Source of the DNA: Prosthecobacter debontii
GTDB lineage: Bacteria > Verrucomicrobiota > Verrucomicrobiia > Verrucomicrobiales > Akkermansiaceae
NCBI GenBank assembly: GCA_945862245.1
Contig: CAMAXN010000002.1
Location: 1 to 64,000 of the forward strand
Reading direction: 5' to 3'
DNA length: 64,000 nucleotides
Part shown: positions 1 through 7,413 of the stretch, piece by piece
Position numbering within the stretch: position 1 is the first letter of the stretch
How the letters are laid out: each line of letters opens with the position of its first letter
Position numbers and translations under genes: made by a program
The notes under the pieces: generated by a model
Told to the model about the DNA's origin: nothing
What the model saw: the letters and a program-made list of their open reading frames with translations, nothing else
Databases searched by the model: none

Positions 1-1083
1 GCTGGCCTTAAAGCCGCGGAATCGCTGTTCATCACCATTCTCCTCGCTTTTTTCATTGCGACTGTCAGCTTTCCCGTCCTCAACGTATTGCTCAAAAAGG
101 GTGTGCCCCGCCCGATTGCTGTTCTGTTAACTGTCGGTCTCGATTTCATTTTTCTGGCTGCGCTGACATTACTCGCGGTCACTTTAGTTGGAGATCTCCA
201 GGAAAAATGGAATGAGCGCTACGCAGCTGAATTTTCCCAACAAATCTTATCCGCTACCGGCAATCTGACCAACACGCTTAAGGAATATGGCGTTCCCAAC
301 GCTCAGGAAAAGATCAACGAGGCGGTAAGCACCAACCTGACTAATCTACAGAACATCCGTTTCGAGCGCATCTTAGATTTCGGCACGGGAGTACTGGGAA
401 AAGTAATCGGATTTTTTGGAAGCTTCGTAATCATACTAATCCTGACTGTGTTCATGCTAAGCGAGGCGCGCATGTTCGGTAGCAGGATGGAGGCGATCAG
501 CCTAGCTCGGGGGCCGAACCTCACGCGCATGCTCAGTGCCACCAAGGACATCCAGCGCTTCCTCGCCATTAAAACTGCCGTAAGCCTTGCAACTGGAATC
601 CTTGCCGGGCTGCTCTGCTGGCTGGCTGGCCTTGATTTCTTTATTCTTTGGGGAATCTTGGCATTTTTCCTAAACTTTATCCCTGTGATCGGCTCCATCG
701 TCGCAGGCGCGCCACCGACCATACTCGCCCTCCTTGTCGCCGGAGTACCAAACGCCATCGTCGTCGCAGGTGGATATCTACTGATCAACAATTTCCTCGG
801 CAACTTTCTCGAACCCATTCTCATGGGACGGCGCTTCGGCATTTCCACGCTAGTGGTTGTGATCTCCGTCTTTTTTTGGGGCTGGCTTTGGGGACCGATC
901 GGAATGCTGTTTGCCGTTCCCCTGACGATGGTACTGAAAATGATTCTCGAAAGTAGCGACGAATTCCGCTGGATCGGAGTCGCCGTTTCATCAGGACAGC
1001 CCGTCGGCGGAACTAAAGAGATACTACCTGAAGTCACACCTCCGGAGAGTTCCAAACCAGCCACCTTGACTGTGGAAGCCTAG
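1..1083 (+). CDS. AI-2E family transporter (PerM/YdiK-like), 5' truncated by window edge
   Basis: The reading frame is open from base 1, so the true start lies outside the window; about 360 residues are visible. The protein is very hydrophobic with a run of membrane helices. A soluble segment at about residues 60-130 lies between the early helices, and the C-terminal part has the Gly/Pro-rich helices (LNFIPVIGSIVAGAPP and GRRFGISTLVVVISVFFWGWLWGPIGMLFAVP) typical of Pfam AI-2E_transport. Family members are inner-membrane exporters or permeases, but substrates differ (AI-2, sodium/proton and others), so no substrate is assigned. The tail after the last helix is short and polar. The gene ends 17 bases before the haem A synthase start, so the two may be co-transcribed. 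The internal TTG at 88 is not a credible start because homologous sequence continues upstream of it. Confidence 0.88.
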   Translation, partial: AGLKAAESLFITILLAFFIATVSFPVLNVLLKKGVPRPIAVLLTVGLDFIFLAALTLLAVTLVGDLQEKWNERYAAEFSQQILSATGNLTNTLKEYGVPNAQEKINEAVSTNLTNLQNIRFERILDFGTGVLGKVIGFFGSFVIILILTVFMLSEARMFGSRMEAISLARGPNLTRMLSATKDIQRFLAIKTAVSLATGILAGLLCWLAGLDFFILWGILAFFLNFIPVIGSIVAGAPPTILALLVAGVPNAIVVAGGYLLINNFLGNFLEPILMGRRFGISTLVVVISVFFWGWLWGPIGMLFAVPLTMVLKMILESSDEFRWIGVAVSSGQPVGGTKEILPEVTPPESSKPATLTVEA

Positions 1084-1100
1084 AGTGCCTGACGATACGG

Positions 1101-2120
1101 ATGAATTACAAGACCTACACCAAGCTGGCCAATGCTGCCCTTATTTCTGTCCTCACGCTCATTTTTGCAGGTGCCATCGTGAGGGTGACAGGTGCCGGTA
1201 TGGGCTGCCCAGACTGGCCTACTTGCTGGGGAATGCTGATCCCTCCAACTAGTGTCGAAGAAGTAAATTTCGAAAAACTAGACATTAAAAAATTCCAAGA
1301 AAAAGCAGAGCGGATGGGGCGCAAACCCTCCACGATATCCCGTGAGTCGCTGCGTGCGGAGTTCAATTCACGCCATGTTTGGACGGAATTCACCAACCGT
1401 CTCCTCGCATTGCCTGTGGGCTTCTTTTCACTCGCAACATTTATCGCTTCGTTTCGTTTCAAGAAGATCCGCCCCCTCTTGTTCTGGCTCTCTTTCTCCG
1501 GGCTATTACTGGTCCTGACCAATGCATGGATGGGCGCAAGGGTCGTTTATAGCGGAATTTCTCCCGGCGTTCTCAGCACACACCTTGCCCTCGCCATGGC
1601 ACTGATCTGCGTGCTCACATTTTGTGTATGGGCAGGAGCAGAACGTCCACTGAAAGTAAAAATGAGCAGAGATACACGGCTAGTCCGAATGACTGTGCTA
1701 ACCCTATTGGTTCTGGTGGTTACTGAGGGAATTCTGGGCACTCAAATCCGTGAAATGACTGACGAGCTCTCCAAGACGCATCTCGACTCACCAAGGGAAA
1801 CATGGATCGGCAAATTAGAGCAAAGTATTACTTACTACATTCATCGTAGTTTTTCCTGGGTACTCCTGCTTACGGCGGTGTTTGCCTTTTCCCTGGCAAA
1901 AAAGCACCAACCTGATGGTGTAACTCCTTCACAGGTCGGGGTGGTGGCGATCATGTTCACGCAGATGATATTGGGTTTGGTGATGGCACAGATTCACATC
2001 TATTCATGGGTTCAGGTGTTACATGTAGGCCTCGCTTCGATCCTACTCGCCCTCGTTTTCCGCTGGTTTCTTATCACCCCTCACGAAAAAAGCCCAGTGG
2101 CCGAGGCAGGCGGGTGCTAA
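1101..2120 (+). CDS. ctaA: haem A synthase, COX15/CtaA family
   Basis: A 339-residue membrane protein that by family converts haem O to haem A for aa3-type cytochrome oxidases. It begins with a membrane helix followed by the signature GAIVRVTGAGMGCPDWPTCWG, with Cys36 and Cys42 in that segment. The haem-ligand histidines expected of the family are visible at about His92 (RHVWTEF), His161 (STHLALAM), His248 (YIHRSFSW) and His308 (VLHVGLAS), each at a helix. The soluble loop between the first helix and His92 is long, as in bacterial COX15-type rather than Bacillus CtaA-type proteins. It lies just after the AI-2E-type permease, and no oxidase subunit genes or ctaB are in the window, so its partners are elsewhere. 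It converges on the next gene on the minus strand. Confidence 0.9.
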   Translation: MNYKTYTKLANAALISVLTLIFAGAIVRVTGAGMGCPDWPTCWGMLIPPTSVEEVNFEKLDIKKFQEKAERMGRKPSTISRESLRAEFNSRHVWTEFTNRLLALPVGFFSLATFIASFRFKKIRPLLFWLSFSGLLLVLTNAWMGARVVYSGISPGVLSTHLALAMALICVLTFCVWAGAERPLKVKMSRDTRLVRMTVLTLLVLVVTEGILGTQIREMTDELSKTHLDSPRETWIGKLEQSITYYIHRSFSWVLLLTAVFAFSLAKKHQPDGVTPSQVGVVAIMFTQMILGLVMAQIHIYSWVQVLHVGLASILLALVFRWFLITPHEKSPVAEAGGC

Positions 2121-2139
2121 AATTTTTTCCGACGGTTTG

Positions 2140-2949
2140 TTAACCTTCGCCAAGTGAAATGATGCCACCTGAATTCTCGTTCGGTGCCTGCGGTTCGGGG
2201 GCTTGTTGCAGCGGTTGATGCATTTCGATCTGCGGAGGAGCTTCGAAAATCTGAGCAGGCGGCTGCGGGATATTATCGCGAGGCACATCAACTTGCGGCG
2301 CAGATGGCTGCTCCCTATTTTCGCGACCACCCTCCCTGCCTCCCGCATCGCCGCTCACGGATTGCCCCTGCTCATTCCCGTCCAGATTTAAAAACGGAAT
2401 ACCCGGTGATTGTGGAGCTACCTCACCAGAACGGTTCCCCTCTCCTCGCCATGCATTCTGGTTGTGGCCACCGGAACTATGAGGTTCATGGTTATTTGTC
2501 GCACTTACCCCAACATTTCCAGACCAGTCCCTACCCAACTCACGATAACTTTCGGCGCGGTTGTCACAGTCCGTGATCGTATGACTGCGGATTCGTGTCG
2601 GTGGCGGGCAGTAGCCCCTACCACGCGACCAGCCGTGTGGATGTGGGACACCAACCACGTAGCGCGGGCGGTATCCGACCGGATAGTAGCCGCTTAGATA
2701 CGGATCATAATATGACCTGCGCGTGTAGTCGTAATAACAGCGCGCGTAAGGATCATAGCCCCAGCGTGGATTACCGGTACTTACGAAAACAGAAGTGGAA
2801 AAATTCGAACTACCGTATCCGCTGGAATAGGAGGATGTTGAGTAGTAAGGATCGTAGGCGCAGGATGAGCCTGCGAGAGCCGCGAAACCAACAAATAAGC
2901 CAGAAAAAACATGACATTTTATTTTCATTTCCAAAATTAGACCATCCAT
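2140..2949 (-). CDS. secreted or lipid-anchored Tyr/Ser-rich hypothetical protein
   Basis: A protein of about 269 residues (or 262 from the second Met, at 2928) of unknown function. The N-terminus has a basic start and a hydrophobic stretch ending at LAGSSC, which could be a signal peptide with a weak lipobox. The mature part opens with Tyr/Ser-rich low-complexity sequence (YDPYYSTSSYSSGYGSS), then repeated Tyr-Asp-Pro-Tyr/Tyr-Pro-Val motifs, then a Gly/Asn/Glu-rich tail ending with Pro/Gln-rich sequence. This composition suggests an extracytoplasmic, poorly folded surface or envelope protein. The 2949 start has GGAAG six bases upstream; the 2928 start has little. It is convergent with the haem A synthase gene, with about 20 bases between the stops. 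Confidence 0.6.
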   Translation of the reverse strand: MDGLILEMKIKCHVFSGLFVGFAALAGSSCAYDPYYSTSSYSSGYGSSNFSTSVFVSTGNPRWGYDPYARCYYDYTRRSYYDPYLSGYYPVGYRPRYVVGVPHPHGWSRGRGYCPPPTRIRSHTITDCDNRAESYRELGRDWSGNVGVSATNNHEPHSSGGHNQNAWRGEGNRSGEVAPQSPGIPFLNLDGNEQGQSVSGDAGGREGGRENREQPSAPQVDVPRDNIPQPPAQIFEAPPQIEMHQPLQQAPEPQAPNENSGGIISLGEG

Positions 2950-3042
2950 CTCATTCTTCCATTCATGTTTTTTTCAGTATTTGAAAACAAAAAGCCTAGC
3001 CTTGCACCTACGACTGATTGCAGCTGTTCTCATCCCACATAA

Positions 3043-4047
3043 ATGACTACTCAACCCGTTCTTATTACCGGAGGCGCCGGATACATCGGCTCACACGCCG
3101 TTCGCCACTTAGTCGCCCAAGGCATTAAAGTGGTAGTCCTCGACAACCTCGCCTACGGCCACCCCGAGGCGATCGTGGACGAAGGTGTGGAGCTCGTCAT
3201 CGGCGACACAGGTAACCGCGATCTTGTCCGCTCACTTTTTGAAAAATACCGTTTCGGTGCCGTGATCCACTTCGCCGCCTTCGCCTATGTAGGCGAGTCC
3301 GTGACCGATCCTCTGAAATATTATTGGAACAACACCGCAGAACCCATCGCCCTGCTACAGGTGATGCAGGAATTCGGCTGCAAGGCCTTCGTTTTCTCCT
3401 CCACCTGCGCTACCTACGGCACTCCGGCGAAAGTCCCCATCGACGAATCAAATCCGCAAAAACCCATCAATCCATACGGCCACAGTAAGCTGATGGTCGA
3501 ACAAATCTTAAGGGATTGCGACCACGCATGGGGACTTCGTTCCGCCTGCCTGCGCTACTTCAATGCCAGCGGCTGCTCCGCCGACGGCCTGATCGGAGAA
3601 GATCATAATCCTGAGACTCATCTCATCCCCCGCGTCCTCATGGCCATCACCGGCGAAATCGATGTCCTTGAGGTTTACGGCACGGACTACCCCACACCGG
3701 ACGGTACCTGCATCCGCGATTACATCCATGTCGAGGATCTCGCCGAAGCCCATGCGCTTGCGCTGGATCATCTACTTTCTGGCAAGGAATCGCTACACTG
3801 CAACCTCGGTACCGGCCAGGGCATTTCCGTGAAGGAAATCATCTCCGCAGCTGAAAAAGTCACCGGAAAAACCGTTCCCATTCAATACGGAGCGCGCCGC
3901 GAGGGTGATCCGCCGGAACTTGTCGCCGATCCCACTTTGGCGAGGGAGACGCTCGGATGGACGGCGAAACACCGCGATGTCATGGCGATCGTGGGGTCGG
4001 CTTGGGCATGGATGGATAGCACCCGCAAAGGGCGATATTCCTCATAG
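3043..4047 (+). CDS. galE: UDP-glucose 4-epimerase GalE
   Basis: A 334-residue short-chain dehydrogenase of the extended type that interconverts UDP-glucose and UDP-galactose using tightly bound NAD, feeding galactose use and surface polysaccharide synthesis. The Rossmann motif GGAGYIGS is at 10-17. The catalytic Tyr145-x-x-x-Lys149 (YGHSK) is preceded by Ser120-Thr121 (FSSTCATYG). LRYFNASG and RDYIHVEDLA are classic GalE stretches. Length matches the family. The start is the first ATG and gives a normal N-terminus. It stands alone on the plus strand, with about 130 bases before the prepilin cassette. Confidence 0.95.
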   Translation: MTTQPVLITGGAGYIGSHAVRHLVAQGIKVVVLDNLAYGHPEAIVDEGVELVIGDTGNRDLVRSLFEKYRFGAVIHFAAFAYVGESVTDPLKYYWNNTAEPIALLQVMQEFGCKAFVFSSTCATYGTPAKVPIDESNPQKPINPYGHSKLMVEQILRDCDHAWGLRSACLRYFNASGCSADGLIGEDHNPETHLIPRVLMAITGEIDVLEVYGTDYPTPDGTCIRDYIHVEDLAEAHALALDHLLSGKESLHCNLGTGQGISVKEIISAAEKVTGKTVPIQYGARREGDPPELVADPTLARETLGWTAKHRDVMAIVGSAWAWMDSTRKGRYSS

Positions 4048-4068
4048 TTCTTGCTTTGCCGCTACAAA

Positions 4069-4137
4069 AAAATGTACATTTTCAAAAAAATAGTATTTGC
4101 GATGTATTGACATAAAACCTTGTGGTTCGGCGCCGAA
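4069..4137. promoter_or_regulatory. two short perfect palindromes upstream of the prepilin cassette
   Basis: A 14-base perfect palindrome (AAAATGTACATTTT, 4069-4082) and a 12-base one (TTCGGCGCCGAA, 4126-4137) lie between galE and the prepilin-like genes. A TTGACA hexamer at 4107-4112 sits between them, but no convincing -10 box is found at the usual distance. They could be operators for the cassette; this is inference from symmetry alone. Confidence 0.3.
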
Positions 4138-4181
4138 AATTCAACTTATACAAAAGCCAACTTTAAACCCAGCCAGGCTCT

Positions 4182-4883
4182 ATGAACCGTTCTACTTTGA
4201 ATGCAACTCCTCTTTCCGGCGCGTATAGGCACCAAGGATTCACCCTCGTGGAAATCCTAACAGTCATCGCCATTATCATCATTTTAATGGGAGCAGGAGC
4301 GGTCGGAATCGGCAACATCAACGCCGGTAAAGGCGTCACTAGCGCCGTGGCTACCTGTGAATCCCTGTTTGAGGAGGCTCGTATGATCGCCGTCTCAAAA
4401 CGCTGCAAAGCCCGTGTGATTGTCGATATAAACAGCAAGTCCAGTGATAACTATCTCCGAAGGGTCGTCATTGTTCATGAGAAAATTAAAGCCGACGGCA
4501 CTGTCGAAGCCGGAACTTGGGTCATGCCAAATCGGCCCTATGATATACCTAAGGGAGCCTTTTTCAGCGTCCAATATTCCGCTTTGAATAAAGGTGCTGG
4601 AAAAATCAATGAGCAAACGCTCGGCGGCACGGACATCAAGACCAACTTTCATGGTAAATATGCATACTACGAATTTAACGAGGAAGGTATCTTCGCGGAC
4701 GCGGGTTCGAGTTTCGTCGTCGGCAGCGGCGTCCGTCCGATAGGTCAGGAACCAAAAACCACGAAGGGTGCGGCGCGTGATTTCTCCGGTTTTGTCGTCT
4801 GGCGCAATGGGCGCACTTCCTCCTACCGCAACCCGGGGCAAATCCCGAACCTTCCGGAGAGCGACCAACCCTTTTATTTCTGA
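4182..4883 (+). CDS. prepilin-like protein, Verru_Chthon cassette protein D type
   Basis: A 233-residue protein with a class III (type IV pilin-like) N-terminus: a basic leader, then HQGFTLVEILTVIAIIIIL, where the prepilin peptidase would cut after Gly and Glu+5 is present. The rest is a globular periplasmic pseudopilin-like domain. Order and sizes of the three adjacent prepilin genes match the Verru_Chthon cassette described for Verrucomicrobium and Chthoniobacter, where the role is unknown; a pseudopilus for export or surface assembly is likely. The stop is 7 bases before the next start. The first ATG is used; an AG-rich stretch upstream is weak. Confidence 0.75.
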   Translation: MNRSTLNATPLSGAYRHQGFTLVEILTVIAIIIILMGAGAVGIGNINAGKGVTSAVATCESLFEEARMIAVSKRCKARVIVDINSKSSDNYLRRVVIVHEKIKADGTVEAGTWVMPNRPYDIPKGAFFSVQYSALNKGAGKINEQTLGGTDIKTNFHGKYAYYEFNEEGIFADAGSSFVVGSGVRPIGQEPKTTKGAARDFSGFVVWRNGRTSSYRNPGQIPNLPESDQPFYF

Positions 4884-4890
4884 TCCCATC

Positions 4891-5631
4891 ATGAAAATTC
4901 CGTCTCATTCACCAAGCATTCACAAGCCCCGCCTGCGCTCTGCCTTTACACTGACTGAAACCATCATCGCGATCGGCGTGCTCACCGTGCTGCTGACTGG
5001 TTTCATCGCCGTCTTCACACCCGCCGCCCAGGGCATCCGCCGCTCCCTCAGCTCCGAGCAGGCAGACCGGCTCACGACAACCTTGGAGATGGAACTCGCA
5101 ACCCTCAGAAAAGGCCAAGAGGCTCCCGACCCTGCGACAGGCTTTGACAAGGCATTCAACTGGATTAAGGGAGCCAACACGATCGCAAATGTAATTTTCG
5201 TTTACCAATATCGCGGTGATCCCGCCACGATTCGGGATGATGGGACACCCGCTCCCAAAGTGGCCATCACCGGAGAGCCCGGCAAAGATTACATTGTACA
5301 ATCGATGGCACGCCGCCGCAACGACACCAAACTAAAGGACGACCTTGAGGCGATTGAAGGATCGGTTTTCTTCGTAAAGTCCACCCAGCTTGTGTTTGCC
5401 GACGGTGAACTCAAACCCGGTACACCGGGCAAGATTATGAACGCGGATACTCCAGCCACAGAGGCAACCAACACCGCCGCCTACAAAGAGGCGGTGATCG
5501 CGTTCTCCGCCGAATTCCACAGCGTCCCCACCAAATCCATTGCTTACCTAGAAAGCACGGCTTTCATAACCCGCTTCAACAGCACCACCGCAAAACCCAT
5601 ATTCACCCGCAACCTCGCCGTGCGCCGCTGA
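4891..5631 (+). CDS. prepilin-like protein, Verru_Chthon cassette protein B type
   Basis: I choose the ATG at 4891, seven bases after the upstream stop, because it places the pilin-like N-terminus correctly (basic leader, then SAFTLTETIIAIGVLTVLLTGF). A longer reading from 4768 overlaps the previous gene. The 246-residue product has one N-terminal membrane helix and a soluble domain. The residue before the cleavage-type Phe-Thr is Ala rather than Gly, which is tolerated in pseudopilins. The helix contains Glu at the +5 position, which pairs subunits in pseudopili. It is the second of three genes transcribed together. Confidence 0.72.
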   Translation: MKIPSHSPSIHKPRLRSAFTLTETIIAIGVLTVLLTGFIAVFTPAAQGIRRSLSSEQADRLTTTLEMELATLRKGQEAPDPATGFDKAFNWIKGANTIANVIFVYQYRGDPATIRDDGTPAPKVAITGEPGKDYIVQSMARRRNDTKLKDDLEAIEGSVFFVKSTQLVFADGELKPGTPGKIMNADTPATEATNTAAYKEAVIAFSAEFHSVPTKSIAYLESTAFITRFNSTTAKPIFTRNLAVRR

Positions 5632-5649
5632 AACGGAGCGACCATCATC

Positions 5650-6597
5650 ATGAAAAACCTATCCACCAATACGCGGCGCGGATTCACGCTCATCGAACTT
5701 CTTGTGGCAATGACGATCACAACGATCATCATCACCGTGCTCGTTTCCGTCACGGCGATGGCGCTGGACACGTGGAATCGTAGCCGCGCGGAAATCAAGG
5801 CCGCCCGCCAAGCCAAGTCGATGATCGACACCATGGCGCGCGACTTCGAATCCATCGTATCCCGCAAGGGCAACGCCTTTGAGTGGCTTTACGCGAAGTC
5901 GAATCCATCCTCCGACGGGCCGAGGGGCAGCACGCCCCCAAATGGGATCGATCTCATATTCTTTTCGGCTGCAACCGACCGCTATGAGGGCAGAATCGGT
6001 GATTCAACCATCGATAAAGGTGGGGATGTTTCAACTGTTGGATACAAGCTTACCTACAAGGATCCCATCGCAGGGGAAGATAATGACCAATACAAAACTT
6101 TTGTACTCTATCGCAAAATCGTGAATCCGAACGTGACCTTCGAAAAAATATTGGGTCAAGCGAGTATTAAAACTCCCTTTGAAACAGCGGTTAACACTGG
6201 CGACACAGGAGCAGATATTGACAATGAGGTAAACTTTATCTGCGAGAACGTTTATCAATTCAAGACCACCTTTCACATCAGGTTTACTGAGGGTACAACT
6301 AGCAAAACGGTTCGAGTTCCGGTTGGACACGGAGCAAACTCTGTCAAGAATATCTCTATCAAAGGTGTCGGAATGACCGACAATAACGGTGAGAATATCA
6401 CTGGTATCACAGGAGCGACAGGTGCACAGATCAAGAGCGCGCACCTTGCCGCCGTGGATATATCCATCACCGTTCTCAGCGATTTTGGAATACAACAAAT
6501 GCGGATGCGCAGCGATCTCACTGGCACCAAACTCGAGGAATTTATTGCTGAGCACTCCTACCAGTATTCGAAGGTGGTGCAACTACCCGGTTCGTAG
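5650..6597 (+). CDS. prepilin-like protein, Verru_Chthon cassette protein C type
   Basis: A 315-residue protein with a canonical prepilin N-terminus (RRGFTLIELLVAMTITTIIITVLV, Gly before the cut, Glu+5) and a large periplasmic domain. The segment after the helix, rich in DTWNRSRAEIKAARQAKSMIDTMARDFESI, is like minor pseudopilins of the GspJ type. Spacing to the previous gene is 18 bases. The usual fourth cassette member, the large protein A, does not follow; the next gene is on the other strand. Confidence 0.75.
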   Translation: MKNLSTNTRRGFTLIELLVAMTITTIIITVLVSVTAMALDTWNRSRAEIKAARQAKSMIDTMARDFESIVSRKGNAFEWLYAKSNPSSDGPRGSTPPNGIDLIFFSAATDRYEGRIGDSTIDKGGDVSTVGYKLTYKDPIAGEDNDQYKTFVLYRKIVNPNVTFEKILGQASIKTPFETAVNTGDTGADIDNEVNFICENVYQFKTTFHIRFTEGTTSKTVRVPVGHGANSVKNISIKGVGMTDNNGENITGITGATGAQIKSAHLAAVDISITVLSDFGIQQMRMRSDLTGTKLEEFIAEHSYQYSKVVQLPGS

Positions 6598-6664
6598 GAG
6601 TCTACGCATTTTCTGCTGAGAGGTGATAAATCGCTTGCTGTGACGTGCCGCAGATTTTCAAACA

Positions 6665-6786
6665 TGGACTGCTACAGCCTGCTGTAGCTTTCGGTTACGC
6701 AGCCCGCTGCGAACCGGACGGCATTGGCAACTTGCGGCGCGATCACTTCCAATCCTCCGCCGTTAACAGCAGGCTGTAGCACTCCA
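6665..6786. repeat. MITE-like element with terminal inverted repeats (copy 1 of 2)
   Basis: This 122-base non-coding block has 21-base ends that are inverted copies of each other with one mismatch (6665-6685 against 6766-6786; core CTACAGCCTGCTGT). A related block lies at 42841-42960. Both share the interior TAGCTTTCGG, GAACCGGACGGCATTGGCA (GAGCC.. in copy 2) and TCCTCCGCCGT. No reading frame is present. Structure fits a short non-autonomous mobile element or a REP-like family. Confidence 0.6.
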
Positions 6787-6816
6787 AAGCCTGTTGGCTA
6801 AGTCCTCCACGCTTAA

Positions 6817-7413
6817 TCACCTCCCGAGAATGCTGCGTGACTGGTCTATGTCCAACGAGCGCTGCTCCTTCCAGTCGATCACGGAAGGAGCTTTATAAGT
6901 CTTTCTTTCACTCTCAATATGCAAGTTCGTCGGCCTGACAATTGCAGGGTTCCCGCTCTCAAGCGCGGATTTATACGGCAGGGTGTTGGTCTTGAAAGGA
7001 TCGGAAGTTCTTGCTGCCTTTTTATCGTAAAAAGAAACTTCATCGTCCTGCCGAGCTGTTTCCTGAAACAGCGACCCATCCGTATCGCCATCGTAGAACT
7101 TCTTTCCGTATTCCTTGCTCCCCCACCACGTTTTCTTTGCATAGTCACCGGTCTTGTAGCGCTCCATCGTTTCTAGCTTGTCCTTGAAGTACGGCGTATC
7201 GCGCTGGCTGTCGTAGCTGCTGCGTTTGTCAGTCTTGGGCACCCATTCGCCATTCTCGTTCTGCTTGTAGCCTGCGTTTTCGGAAAGTCTTTGCTGCAAG
7301 CCCGGTCTTGCCGCCTGCGTAGGCCTCGAATTATCGACCTTGTCCTCGGCGCAGGAAGACAACAGGCCACATGCGGCGATCATCTGAAAGAAAGCTGTCC
7401 AACGCTCGCTCAT
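6817..7413 (-). CDS. hypothetical lipoprotein
   Basis: A 198-residue protein with a signal peptide ending in a lipobox (GLLSSC, Cys at about 21), so probably lipid-anchored. The mature part is hydrophilic and charged, with many Lys/Asp/Tyr residues (YKTGDYAKKTWWGSKEYGKKFYDGD) and no recognisable domain. Its ATG overlaps the stop of the upstream TPR/coiled-coil gene (ATGA, 7410-7413), which indicates translational coupling and a shared envelope role. Function unknown. Confidence 0.75.
   Translation of the reverse strand: MSERWTAFFQMIAACGLLSSCAEDKVDNSRPTQAARPGLQQRLSENAGYKQNENGEWVPKTDKRSSYDSQRDTPYFKDKLETMERYKTGDYAKKTWWGSKEYGKKFYDGDTDGSLFQETARQDDEVSFYDKKAARTSDPFKTNTLPYKSALESGNPAIVRPTNLHIESERKTYKAPSVIDWKEQRSLDIDQSRSILGR

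Noticed and set aside
4107..4112. TTGACA as a sigma-70 promoter for the prepilin genes
   Set aside because: No -10 box at 16-18 bases; the next TATA-like sequence is too far.
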